A stretch of 33,406 nt of DNA, taken from Marmoricola sp. (GTDB lineage: Bacteria; Actinomycetota; Actinomycetes; Propionibacteriales; Nocardioidaceae). The stretch spans positions 1 through 33,406 of the forward strand of contig JAOPXK010000040.1 of assembly GCA_025965195.1 (NCBI GenBank), in the 5' to 3' direction. The notes beneath the pieces are model-generated. The model ran no database searches. It saw only the letters and a list, made by a program, of their open reading frames with translations, and was not told the origin of the DNA. The translations under genes were made by a program, and so were the position numbers. Positions 8,603 through 16,382 of this stretch are shown piece after piece; position 1 is the stretch's first letter, and the number at the start of each line of letters is the position of its first letter.

Positions 8603-9114
8603 AACCTGAGGAGCCGACCCACGGTGGCTCCACCGCGGCCGAGTACTTCACCGACTACCTCGACTTCTTCCGCAGTTCGGTCGTCGAATCGGTGACCGCG
8701 CTCCCGGAAGCCGAGCACCGGACGACGCGGCTGCCGAGCGGCTGGACCCCCATTGAGCTGCTGTCGCACCTGCTGCACATGGAAGAACGCTGGTTCGTCT
8801 GGGGATTCCTGGGGGAGCAGGTCGAGCAACCGTGGGGCGACTGGCAGGACGGAGAGCCCGGCACACACTGGAGTGTCGACGATCACACGACCCTGCCGGA
8901 CCTGGTCGACCGGCTGCAGGCTGTCGGCGAGCGGACTCGGGCGATCCTGCGCGAGACGGCGCTGTCGACGCGGGGTCAGGTGGGCGAGCGCTTTGAAGGA
9001 GATCCGCCTGACCTGCAATGGATCTGCTTCCACGTGCTGCAGGAGTACGCCCGTCACGCCGGCCATCTCGACATCGCGGCCGAGCTGGCAACACCGACCG
9101 AGGAGAGCCGATGA
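8599..9114 (+). CDS. DinB-fold (DUF664-like) protein
   Basis: A 171-residue four-helix-bundle protein of the DinB/mycothiol-transferase superfamily. Candidate metal ligands are His57 or His60 (LLSHLLHMEERWFVWGF) and the pair His153, His156 (ARHAGHLDIAAEL). The HAGHLDI motif is typical of the DUF664 branch. Members often use mycothiol or bacillithiol as cosubstrate, but this substrate is unknown. The GTG start overlaps the stop of the polymerase gene (GTGA), and the stop overlaps the next ATG (ATGA), so three genes are translationally coupled. DinB proteins are often damage-inducible, which would fit the repair polymerase upstream, but that is inference. Confidence 0.85.
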   Translation: MKPEEPTHGGSTAAEYFTDYLDFFRSSVVESVTALPEAEHRTTRLPSGWTPIELLSHLLHMEERWFVWGFLGEQVEQPWGDWQDGEPGTHWSVDDHTTLPDLVDRLQAVGERTRAILRETALSTRGQVGERFEGDPPDLQWICFHVLQEYARHAGHLDIAAELATPTEESR

Positions 9115-10016
9115 CCAGCACGATGCCGGAGCTCGAAGGCGTCACCCATCGGTACGTCGACGCCGAAGGCCTCACGGTGCACGTCGCGGTCGCGAAGCCG
9201 GCCGATCCCGCGGACGACGTACATCCTCCCGTCGCGCTGGTGCACGGCTGGCCGCAGCACTGGTGGTGCTGGCACCACGTGATGCTTCCGCTCGCACAGG
9301 ACCGGACGGTCGTGGCCGTCGACCTGCGCGGACACGGCTGGACCGATGCGCCAGCCTCGGGCTACGACAAGATGACGCTTGCCGATGACCTCTACGCGAC
9401 GATCATCGCCCTCGGACTCGGCAAGGTCGATCTCGTCGGTCATGACTGGGGCGGCTGGACGTCGCTGCTGCTCGCCCAGCACCATCCGGAGGTCGTGAAT
9501 CGGGTTGTGTCATTGGCGATTCCGGCTCCGTGGTCCGGCGTGCCTCTTCGGAACGTGCCGCCGTTCGTCTACATGCCGCTTGCCGCCGGGCCGTGGGGTC
9601 CCTGGCTGCATCGGAGCGGTGGGCAGGCGCTGATCCGGGCGATCTACCGGATGGGCACCTCGCGCAAGGGACGGCTGTCCGCGGCGGAGCTGGAGATCTA
9701 CCTCGAGCGCTATCGCCAGCCTGATCGCGCCCGCGCAGGAGCGCTGTTCTACCGGACGTTCCTGACTCAGGAGGTGCGCCCACTGCTCCGCGGGACCTAC
9801 AGCCCAGGAGCTCCGAAGCAGCCGATCCTGATGCTGGCAGGCACGAGGGACCCGGTGTCCACGCCGGCGTACGTGAAGTCCGCGATCGAGCCCGGCTCGG
9901 ACATCACCTTTGCGGTGGTCAAGGGTTCCGGACACTTCATCCCGGAAGAGCAACCCGACGTCGTGCTCGAGCACGTGCGCCGGTTCCTGAGCGAGGCGAG
10001 CCCGGTCCGCGACTGA
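9111..10016 (+). CDS. Alpha/beta hydrolase, epoxide-hydrolase-like
   Basis: A 301-residue alpha/beta-hydrolase-fold enzyme. The HGWPQ motif (46-50) is the HGxP oxyanion element of epoxide hydrolases, and the nucleophile elbow GHDWGG puts Asp112 where serine hydrolases have Ser. This favours epoxide hydrolase or dehalogenase chemistry. The acid lies in AGTRDPVS and the catalytic His in GSGHFIPEEQPD. A cap region is present between about residues 145 and 220. The ATG at 9111 overlaps the previous stop (ATGA); the open frame beginning at 9018 is an artefact. It converges with the next gene: stops meet directly in TGATCA. The substrate is unknown. Confidence 0.9.
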   Translation: MTSTMPELEGVTHRYVDAEGLTVHVAVAKPADPADDVHPPVALVHGWPQHWWCWHHVMLPLAQDRTVVAVDLRGHGWTDAPASGYDKMTLADDLYATIIALGLGKVDLVGHDWGGWTSLLLAQHHPEVVNRVVSLAIPAPWSGVPLRNVPPFVYMPLAAGPWGPWLHRSGGQALIRAIYRMGTSRKGRLSAAELEIYLERYRQPDRARAGALFYRTFLTQEVRPLLRGTYSPGAPKQPILMLAGTRDPVSTPAYVKSAIEPGSDITFAVVKGSGHFIPEEQPDVVLEHVRRFLSEASPVRD

Positions 10017-10550
10017 TCAGAGGCCGGTGATGCCTTCGCCCTCACCGGACTGCTCGTCGAAGTTCTCCTGCTCGAGAAGGTGCAGCACGGGCACGCCGAG
10101 CTTGCGGCGAGCGCGTGACGTCCAGTCGAGGTGAAAGAACTCCGAGACCACGTGCGGGCGGGTCAGGATGATCGCCTCGGCAGCGCTGACCTCTGCGACC
10201 TTGGCGCGCAACGCGTCGATCGGATCGATGCTGACGGTGTCGCCGACCGCAGTGGCGCCGGCGTCCTGCATTCGCTGGATGGTTGCCTTCAGCTCACCGC
10301 GGGACGTCGCCAGGATCTCGTTCTGGATGTCCTGGACGTCGGTGCCCATCACCATCGACGGCGACGCGAGCATCTCCCCGGTGGCAAGCGAACCCATCGC
10401 GGACTCGATCCGCACCGCGGCGTCCTCCACGGGAAGGATCACGTGATAGCGCACGGGATCCTCGATCGACTCGTGCAAACCACGGACCTGCTCGATATCT
10501 TGAACGGAGAGTGCCTGCTCGATCAGCAGGACCACGTCATAGCTGCTCAT
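10017..10550 (-). CDS. Hypothetical protein, universal-stress-like alpha/beta fold
   Basis: A 177-residue cytosolic protein I cannot assign firmly. It starts with a beta strand (YDVVLLIEQAL), has RYHVILPVED, and ends with the strand-helix-strand pattern AEAIILTRPHVVSEFFHLDW then RRKLGVPVLHLLEQ. That resembles the C-terminal half of universal stress (Usp) domains, though the classical ATP-binding GxxGxxxxGS motif is absent. The ATG at 10550 is preceded by GAGGTGG, a good ribosome site; a GTG two codons earlier is also possible. Its gene lies 19 bp downstream of the ligase stop on the same strand. The tail is acidic and Glu/Gly rich. Confidence 0.75.
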   Translation of the reverse strand: MSSYDVVLLIEQALSVQDIEQVRGLHESIEDPVRYHVILPVEDAAVRIESAMGSLATGEMLASPSMVMGTDVQDIQNEILATSRGELKATIQRMQDAGATAVGDTVSIDPIDALRAKVAEVSAAEAIILTRPHVVSEFFHLDWTSRARRKLGVPVLHLLEQENFDEQSGEGEGITGL

Positions 10551-10569
10551 CGCCACCTCGTCGGGTAAT

Positions 10570-11658
10570 TCAGTTGATGCCCAACACTCTAGTCAGGTCG
10601 TAGCTGACCGGCTCCTCGAGCTGGTCATAACCGCACGACTCGGGGTCACGGTCGAAGCGCCAGCGCTTGAACTGGGCGGTGTGCCGGAACCGACGCCCCT
10701 CCATGTGGTCGTAGCCGACTTCGAGGACCCGCTCCGGCCGGACCGGCGTGAAGGACAGGTCCTTGCCGGCGCTCCAGCGACTCTGGGTGCCGGGCACCCG
10801 GTCAGGGTTGGCGATCGCCCACTCCTCCCACTCGCCCCACGGGTGGTCCTTGATGTCGCACTCCAGCGGCTTGAGCTCATCGATCAGCTCGGCGCGACGG
10901 GCGGCGGTGAAGCTGGCGGAGACGCCGATGTGCTGGAGCTTTCCGTCGGCGTACAGACCGAGGAGCAACGAGCCCAGCAAGGGATTCTCGGGCGTCGACG
11001 TCTTGTGCAGGCGATAGCCCGCCAGCACGACGTCCGCGGTCCGCTCGTGCTTGATCTTGAGCATCGTCCGTGCGTTCTGCTGGTAGGACGCGTTCAGCGG
11101 CTTGGCCACCACCCCGTCCAGCCCGGCCCCTTCGAACTGCTCGAACCAGGCCTGAGCCTCAGCCGGGTCGGTCGTCGTCCGGGTGAGGTACGTCGGACCG
11201 GCCAGTCCACTCAGCGCATCCTCGAGCCGGGTTCGTCGCTCCCCGAAGGCCGTGTCCAGCAGGGAGTCATCGCCCAGCGCGAGCAGGTCGAAGGCGACGA
11301 ATCCGGCCGGCGTCGTCTCTGCCAGCATCTTGACCCGGGAAGCAGCGGGATGGATCCGCTCCTGCAGCATCTCGAACTCCAGGCGGTCGCTGCTCGCCAC
11401 GAACAGCTCGCCGTCGAGCACGCATCGCGCGGGCAGCTGGGCCTTCAACGCCTCCACGACCTCGGGAAAGTAGCGGGTCAGTGGCTTGGTGTTGCGTGAG
11501 GTCAGCTCGACCTCGTCGCCGTCCTTGAACACCACGCAGCGGAAACCGTCCCACTTGGGTTCGAACGACAACCCGCCCTCGAACTTCGCCTGATCGGGGA
11601 TTCCCTTCACGGACTTCGCGAGCATCGGCTGGACGGGCGGCATCACGGGCAGGTCCAT
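10570..11658 (-). CDS. ligC: ATP-dependent DNA ligase, LigC type
   Basis: A 362-residue ATP-dependent ligase that seals nicks in repair. Motif I is EPKWDGFR with adenylated Lys35. CVLDGEL (motif III region), AGLDGVVAKPL (motif IV) and MLKIKHERTADVV (motif V) follow, then an OB-fold. Length and domain order match mycobacterial LigC (about 360 residues) rather than the larger LigB or LigD. The ATG at 11658 is chosen; an ATG at 11670 adds four residues, and anything longer overlaps the spacer. A stand-alone primase-polymerase lies 2 kb away in convergent orientation, so both partners of a LigC/PrimPolC system are present but not in one operon. The DUF559 gene upstream is 59 bp away on the same strand. 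Confidence 0.93.
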   Translation of the reverse strand: MDLPVMPPVQPMLAKSVKGIPDQAKFEGGLSFEPKWDGFRCVVFKDGDEVELTSRNTKPLTRYFPEVVEALKAQLPARCVLDGELFVASSDRLEFEMLQERIHPAASRVKMLAETTPAGFVAFDLLALGDDSLLDTAFGERRTRLEDALSGLAGPTYLTRTTTDPAEAQAWFEQFEGAGLDGVVAKPLNASYQQNARTMLKIKHERTADVVLAGYRLHKTSTPENPLLGSLLLGLYADGKLQHIGVSASFTAARRAELIDELKPLECDIKDHPWGEWEEWAIANPDRVPGTQSRWSAGKDLSFTPVRPERVLEVGYDHMEGRRFRHTAQFKRWRFDRDPESCGYDQLEEPVSYDLTRVLGIN

Positions 11659-11717
11659 GTCCCAAACCATAGGCGCGTCGGAGGCGGACGGACCCAAGTA
11701 GCGCCAGGACGCGCCAG

Positions 11718-12596
11718 TCAAGCGGCTGGCAGATCGAGGTACTGAACTTTGGTACGTCGGTCTACGGCTGCGATCAGAACCGACCGGACTGAGTCCTGAT
11801 CGTGCATCACGTCCTCCCACGCGAACCTGAGGACCATCCAGCCGTCGACCACCATCCGGTTGTACCGTCGGGCGTCCCGGCGTAGCGCCGCACGGCTGCC
11901 GTGCCATTCAAAGGAGTCCGCCTCGAGGATGATGCGAAGGTCTTCGTCGACCAGATCCGGCCGGGTGTTCGTGCCGGGGAGGACGACCTGTGGCCGGACG
12001 TTCAGCCCGAGCACGTCGATCGCGATGGCTCGCAACACCGACTCGAACGGGTTGGCGGCTTCAGCGCGAGCGTGTGCCGCGACGTTCCGGATCCTCGGAC
12101 TGCCTGGTCCTCTGGCCGAGGTGGCGATGCGCTGGAGCGTGCCGGCTGGCACCCCGTGCCGTAGCGCCGAGTCCGCGATCGCCAACGCCTCATCGAACGG
12201 AAGGCTGCGGAGGCACTGCTCGAGTGTCACTTCTTGTCCGGTCCGACTCACGTGAATGTCGTCGGAGTGCAGGTCGGACCTGTGCAACTCGACCCCACGG
12301 CGCCGTGAAGGGTCGATCTTCCGGTTCTTGGCCACCGTGACGTGCGGCCGGTCCGGGAGACTCTTCACCTCCCAACCCCATGCGAGGGCAGCGCTCGCGT
12401 GGCTCAGGATTCCGGTCAGCGCGTGCGCCGCCCGAAGGGCTTCATCGGCCTGGGCGAGCGCATAGCGCCCCCGGGCATCACGAAGAATGTCGCCCGCTGC
12501 GAGCGCGCGATCGACCTCACTGCGAGATGTCAGCCTGACGAGCGTCCGCCGACTGGACACACCGCCGAGCTGAGCAAGGCACTCCAGCACGGACAC
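11718..12596 (-). CDS. DUF559 protein with N-terminal winged-helix (AbiEi-like) domain
   Basis: About 292 residues with an N-terminal helix-turn-helix region (LECLAQLGGVSSRRTLVRL then RALAAGDILRDARGRYAL) like the AbiEi antitoxin-type domains found in this actinobacterial family. The C-terminal DUF559 / very-short-patch-repair-like nuclease domain has the pattern RPDLVDEDLRIILEADSFEW, where Asp, Glu and Asp could be catalytic, then RDARRYNRMVVDGWMVLRFAWEDV. Family proteins are common in actinobacteria and of unknown role. The GTG at 12596 fits the usual family start; GTG at 12590 or 12665 are alternatives, and longer starts are unlikely. It lies upstream of the ligase gene on the same strand, possibly one transcript. 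Confidence 0.8.
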   Translation of the reverse strand: MSVLECLAQLGGVSSRRTLVRLTSRSEVDRALAAGDILRDARGRYALAQADEALRAAHALTGILSHASAALAWGWEVKSLPDRPHVTVAKNRKIDPSRRRGVELHRSDLHSDDIHVSRTGQEVTLEQCLRSLPFDEALAIADSALRHGVPAGTLQRIATSARGPGSPRIRNVAAHARAEAANPFESVLRAIAIDVLGLNVRPQVVLPGTNTRPDLVDEDLRIILEADSFEWHGSRAALRRDARRYNRMVVDGWMVLRFAWEDVMHDQDSVRSVLIAAVDRRTKVQYLDLPAA

Positions 12597-12758
12597 CCGA
12601 TCAGCATCGTCGATCTGTCGGCGTCCTTGTCCGTGCAATCCACAGGCGTACCCGGACGTACTCACTGACGCCGCAACGATCCACCCTCCGCTGGCCGAAT
12701 TGCGGAGTCGACGAGTTGGGTACGTCCCGCTCCGAGAGTGGGCAATAGGGTGAGCGCC

Positions 12759-13601
12759 ATGATCACGGACCTGCTGCGGGTGCCCCAGGGGACGGTCGAC
12801 CTGGCGAGCATCGACCCGCACGGCAAGCCGGGCTTCGTCGGCAACAAGGCCGACGGCGCGAAGGCGCTGCCGGCGATGGCCGAAGAGCTGACCACCCTCC
12901 AGGAGCAGCTCTTCGCGGCTGGCTACACAGCGGACAACCGGCGGATACTGCTCGTGTTGCAGGGCATGGACACCTCCGGCAAGGGCGGCGTACTCAAGCA
13001 CACGGTCGGGTTGTTCGACCCCAGCGGCACCCAGCTCAAGTCGTTCAAGCAGCCGACCAGGGAAGAGTTGGACCACGACTTCCTCTGGCGGGTCGACAAG
13101 GCCGTCCCCGAGCCCGGCAAGGTCGGCATCTTCGACCGGTCGCACTACGAGGACGTGCTGGTCGTGAAGGTGCACGACCTGGCGATGCCCGACGAGATCG
13201 AGCGGCGCTACGGCGCGATCAACACGTGGGAGAAGACGCTGTCCGACGAGGGCACCACCATCATCAAGTGCATGCTGCACATCTCACCCGAGGTGCAGAA
13301 GGAGCGTCTGCTCGCCCGACTCGACGACCCGACCAAGCAGTGGAAGTTCAAGCCGGCCGACATCGACGAGCGAGGGCTCTGGTCGGCCTACCAGCAGGCC
13401 TACGAGATCGCCCTGGAGCGCTGCAACACCGATGCGGCGCCGTGGTTCGTGGTCCCGAGCGACCGCAAGTGGTACCGCAACTGGGCGATCGGCTCGCTCC
13501 TCCTCGAAGCCTTGCGTGGCATGGACCTGTCCTGGCCGAAGCCGGACTACGACGTGGAAGAACAGAAGAAGCGGCTTGAGAACGAGGTCCCGAGATCGTG
13601 A
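12759..13601 (+). CDS. ppk2: Polyphosphate kinase 2 family protein (PPK2)
   Basis: A 280-residue P-loop kinase that transfers phosphate between polyphosphate and nucleotides in the cytosol. Walker A is GMDTSGKGG (69-77, Lys75), Walker B is VGIFDRSHYEDVL (Asp126, Arg127), and the lid and C-terminal signature SDRKWYRNWAIGSLLLEAL are intact. Whether it prefers AMP, ADP or both cannot be read safely. The ATG at 12759 follows AGGGTGAG at suitable spacing; upstream GTGs at 12750 and 12738 are in frame but less likely. It heads a three-gene overlapping operon with a HipA-like kinase and DUF3037, and is divergent from the DUF559 gene. Confidence 0.92.
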   Translation: MITDLLRVPQGTVDLASIDPHGKPGFVGNKADGAKALPAMAEELTTLQEQLFAAGYTADNRRILLVLQGMDTSGKGGVLKHTVGLFDPSGTQLKSFKQPTREELDHDFLWRVDKAVPEPGKVGIFDRSHYEDVLVVKVHDLAMPDEIERRYGAINTWEKTLSDEGTTIIKCMLHISPEVQKERLLARLDDPTKQWKFKPADIDERGLWSAYQQAYEIALERCNTDAAPWFVVPSDRKWYRNWAIGSLLLEALRGMDLSWPKPDYDVEEQKKRLENEVPRS

Positions 13602-14377
13602 TCTCGACCGTCTCCGCCACCCGGTACGTCGCGCCGCTGCGCGAAGGTGGCTCGCTACCCGGCATCGTCGAGGCCGACGACCTGGGCACCTATGTCTGCA
13701 AGTTCCGCGGTGCCGGACAGGGGCTGAAGGTGCTGGTCGCCGAGGTGATCGTCGCGGAGCTCGGGCGCAGGCTCGACATCAACGTGCCCGAGCTGGTGGC
13801 GATCCAGCTCGCTCCGGAGATCGGCAAGTACGAAGCCGACGAGGAGGTCCAGGACCTGCTGACTGCCAGCGTCGGGCTCAACCTCGGTGTCGACTTCCTG
13901 CCCGGGTCGTTCGGCTTCGACTCGGGCTGCGACCCGGACCCCGAGCTCGCGGCCCGGATCCTCTGGCTCGACGCGTTCACCGCGAACGTCGACAGATCGT
14001 GGCGCAACCCGAACCTGCTCGTCTGGCGCCACGTCCTCTATGCGATCGACCATGGCGCCGCGCTGTACTTCCACCACGGCTGGAGTGGCGGCATCATCCT
14101 GCCCAGCGGGCCCGAGCGCTTCGCGCAGCAGCCGTACGACGCAACCGAGCATGTCCTTCGGGCGTTCAGCGACGGAGTTCCGGCCCAGGACGCGGTCCTT
14201 GCGCCGATGGTCGACCGGGAGCTCCTCGAGGACGTGCTCGCCCAGGTCCCTGACGAGTGGCTCGAGCCGGCGCCGGGGGCCGAGGACGCGGCCGCGATCC
14301 GGAATGCCTACGTGGAATACCTGCTCGCCCGCGCGAACGGCGCCCGTAGCTGGCTGCCCGTCGAGGACGTCGCATGA
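13598..14377 (+). CDS. HipA-like kinase-fold protein (HipA_2 type)
   Basis: A 259-residue protein with a compact HipA-like kinase domain and no separate HipB partner. The catalytic-loop-like segment is WLDAFTANVDRSWRNPNLL (Asp125, Asn130, Asp132, Asn137), and the metal-binding motif is AIDHGAAL (Asp151). The N-terminal YVCKFRG holds a Lys that may contact ATP. The GTG start at 13598 overlaps the PPK2 stop (GTGA), and its stop overlaps the next start (ATGA). The HipA_2 plus DUF3037 pair is a known recurring neighbourhood without a described function. Whether it is an active kinase, and on what, is unknown; it need not be a toxin. Confidence 0.85.
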   Translation: MISTVSATRYVAPLREGGSLPGIVEADDLGTYVCKFRGAGQGLKVLVAEVIVAELGRRLDINVPELVAIQLAPEIGKYEADEEVQDLLTASVGLNLGVDFLPGSFGFDSGCDPDPELAARILWLDAFTANVDRSWRNPNLLVWRHVLYAIDHGAALYFHHGWSGGIILPSGPERFAQQPYDATEHVLRAFSDGVPAQDAVLAPMVDRELLEDVLAQVPDEWLEPAPGAEDAAAIRNAYVEYLLARANGARSWLPVEDVA

Positions 14378-14817
14378 ACGGATTCCAGTACATCGCCCTC
14401 CGCTGTGTCCCGCGGGTCGAGCGAGAGGAGTTCATCAACGTCGGCGTCGTTCTCTACTGCCAGGAGGAGAAGTTCCTCCGGTCGGCGAGCCAGGTCGATC
14501 CGGCGCGGCTCAAGGCGCTCGATCCGAACGTGGACGTCGACGCCGTGCTGTCGGCGCTCAACGCGATCGAAGCCGTCTGCCGGGGGGACGAACATGCCGG
14601 CCTCGGCCTCGGCATCCGGATGACGTCGACCGGTGGTCGCGAGCTGGCGGACACCTTGAGCACCAGGTTCGGCTTCATCAAGGCAGCCCGCAGCACCGTC
14701 GTACAACCCGGACCGGTGCATGGCGGCCTCACCGATGATCCCGAGACAGAGTTGGCGAAACTGCTCGCCAAGCTGGTCGGTCAGACCGGGACGAGCTCGA
14801 CGGCTCCGACGGCGTAG
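14374..14817 (+). CDS. DUF3037 family protein
   Basis: A 147-residue cytosolic protein. The opening MNGFQYIALRCVPRVEREEF followed by INVGVVLYC is the DUF3037 signature: a short strand, an Arg, then a NVGVVL strand. No catalytic motif is visible. The start overlaps the HipA-like gene (ATGA), and the 3' end overlaps the convergent cbiX gene by 37 bp (14781-14817), so the two transcripts are partly antisense. It pairs with HipA_2-type kinases in many bacteria; a regulatory or substrate role for the kinase is inference. Confidence 0.85.
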   Translation: MNGFQYIALRCVPRVEREEFINVGVVLYCQEEKFLRSASQVDPARLKALDPNVDVDAVLSALNAIEAVCRGDEHAGLGLGIRMTSTGGRELADTLSTRFGFIKAARSTVVQPGPVHGGLTDDPETELAKLLAKLVGQTGTSSTAPTA

Positions 14818-15524
14818 CGCGCCAGGATCGTGCGGGCCAGCTCCGGGTCGGCACCCAGCGGCTCGGAGACGGCCACTGCGCCGGCTTCGACCGCGAGCTC
14901 CGCGGCCCGGTCGGGCAGGAACCCGGGGGCCAGGAACATCGAGGCGACGGCGACATGGCGGCGACCCTCGGCGCGAAAGGCGCGAACGGCCTCACCCGTG
15001 GCCGGAGGAGCGGACGACGCGAATGCGGCCACCACGGGGAGCTTGTGCTTGGCACCCCACACCCGCGCGAGACGAGCCACGGCCTGGTTGGCCAGCGGGT
15101 CGGTCGAGCCGGCTGCAGCGAGCACGAGGGCGTCCAGCTCGCGGACCCGAGCGGTGCGGAGCGCATCGCGGAGCCGGGTGTCGAGCACCTCGAGGAAGCT
15201 GACCTCGAGGCCAAGGATCTTGGTGGCCCGGATCTGCACGTCGTGGTGGCGGGCGGCCGCTTCAGCGAGCGCGGACGGTACGTCGACCCGAGCGTGGTAG
15301 GCCTCGCTGAGCAGGAGGGGCACGACGACGATCTCGTCGTAGCCTGCCCGGACGAGCTTGTCGACGACCTTGCCGAAGTTCGGGCGCGACAGCTCCAGGA
15401 ACGCGGTCTCCACTCGGAGGTCAGGGCGCATCCGGCGTACCTCGGCGACCAGTTCCTCGATGGTGGCCGAGGAACGAGGATCGCGACTGCCGTGGGCAAG
15501 GGCGATGAGGGCTGGGGCGGTCAT
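14781..15524 (-). CDS. Sirohydrochlorin chelatase (CbiX/SirB type)
   Basis: A 247-residue chelatase that inserts iron into sirohydrochlorin to make siroheme. It has two related chelatase halves: ALIALAHGSRDPRS with active-site His11 in the first, and VVPLLLSEAYHARVDVP with a second metal-site His; LVLAAAGSTDPLANQ begins the second half. The gene is last in the minus-strand sulfate-reduction operon and would supply siroheme to SirA encoded at its head. It overlaps DUF3037 tail to tail. A cobalt chelatase role is possible in the family, but the operon favours iron and siroheme. Confidence 0.9.
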   Translation of the reverse strand: MTAPALIALAHGSRDPRSSATIEELVAEVRRMRPDLRVETAFLELSRPNFGKVVDKLVRAGYDEIVVVPLLLSEAYHARVDVPSALAEAAARHHDVQIRATKILGLEVSFLEVLDTRLRDALRTARVRELDALVLAAAGSTDPLANQAVARLARVWGAKHKLPVVAAFASSAPPATGEAVRAFRAEGRRHVAVASMFLAPGFLPDRAAELAVEAGAVAVSEPLGADPELARTILARYAVGAVELVPV

Positions 15525-15587
15525 CTGGACCGGCCTCCCTTCCTGCTCGTGCTGCCGACATCTTTGTCGATCGCTGGTGGGTGTTGC

Positions 15588-15613
15588 GTTGATGGTGCAG
15601 GTTGATGGTGCAG
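15588..15613. repeat. Tandem 13-bp repeat between cysH and cbiX
   Basis: GTTGATGGTGCAG occurs twice head to tail with no mismatch (15588-15600 and 15601-15613), followed by a partial third copy GTTGGTGC. It lies in the 111-bp gap between the cysH stop and the cbiX start. It may come from replication slippage or mark a regulatory or processing site. Confidence 0.8.
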
Positions 15614-15635
15614 TTGGTGCTCTGGCTGAGTGCGG

Positions 15636-16382
15636 CTACTGGTGAATCCCGCACTCCGTCTTGTTGGTGCCTGCCCAGCGGCCACTGCGCGGGTCCTCAC
15701 CTGGCGCAACGCGCTGGGTGCAGGGCCAGCAACCGATGGACGGGTAGCCGTCGTACTGCAGCGGATTGACGAGAATGCCGTTTTCGAGGATGTACGTGTC
15801 GACGTCCTCGTCGCTCCACCGAGCGAGGGGCGAGACCTTGACCTTGCCCTTCTTCTCGTCCCATCCAACGACCGGCGCAATGACCCGGTTATGGGTTTCT
15901 GCCCGGCGAAGTCCGGTGGCCCATGCGTCGTACCCGGCGAGCGAGTCGGCGAGCGGCTTCACCTTGCGCAGCGCGCAGCACAGATCGGGGTCACGGGCGT
16001 AGAGATCCTTGCCGTACTCCGCGTCCTGCTCGGCGACGGTCTGGACAGGCGTGATGCTGATCAGATTGACCGGCAACGTCGCCTGTACGGCGTCACGGGT
16101 GCCGATCGTCTCGGCGAAGTGGTAGCCGGTGTCGAGGAAGACCACGTCCAGCCCGGGTGCGACCGTGGAAGCCAGGTGCGAGAGCACGGAGTCGGCCATC
16201 GAGGACGTCACGCAGAAGCGGGCACCGAAGGTGGCCACCGCCCATTCGATGATGTCGGTTGCCGGCGCGAGCTCGAGCTCGGCTCCGACGTGCGACACGA
16301 TCGCCTTGAGCTCCTCGGTGCTACGGCCTTCTGTTGCCGAGCCCCGACGGTTGCGTGCGGCAATGGTTGTTGACGCGGTCAT
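15636..16382 (-). CDS. cysH: Assimilatory adenylylsulfate (APS) reductase
   Basis: Reduces adenylylsulfate to sulfite in the cytoplasm. The 248-residue protein has the PP-loop-like segment VTSSMADSVLSHLA and the four-Cys 4Fe-4S set Cys135-Cys136 (LCCALRKVKPL) and Cys218/Cys221 (IGCWPCTQRV). This set marks APS rather than PAPS reductases. The catalytic Cys244 is in the C-terminal ECGIHQ. The RPxRRAET-like motif is GLRRAETHNR. The ATG at 16382 overlaps the upstream zinc-ribbon ORF (ATGA), and longer frames upstream are shadows. It lies in an operon with sirA and cbiX. As an APS reductase, it would need ATP sulfurylase but not APS kinase. Confidence 0.95.
   Translation of the reverse strand: MTASTTIAARNRRGSATEGRSTEELKAIVSHVGAELELAPATDIIEWAVATFGARFCVTSSMADSVLSHLASTVAPGLDVVFLDTGYHFAETIGTRDAVQATLPVNLISITPVQTVAEQDAEYGKDLYARDPDLCCALRKVKPLADSLAGYDAWATGLRRAETHNRVIAPVVGWDEKKGKVKVSPLARWSDEDVDTYILENGILVNPLQYDGYPSIGCWPCTQRVAPGEDPRSGRWAGTNKTECGIHQ

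Noticed and set aside
9018-9110. Longer N-terminus for the epoxide-hydrolase-like gene
   Set aside because: It is out of frame with the real upstream DinB gene; the ATG at 9111 overlaps its stop.
10014-10019. TGATCA palindrome as a regulatory site
   Set aside because: It is simply the two abutting stop codons of convergent genes.
13598-14817. HipAB toxin-antitoxin module
   Set aside because: No HipB-like DNA-binding partner is present; the partner is DUF3037 and the kinase is the shorter HipA_2 type.
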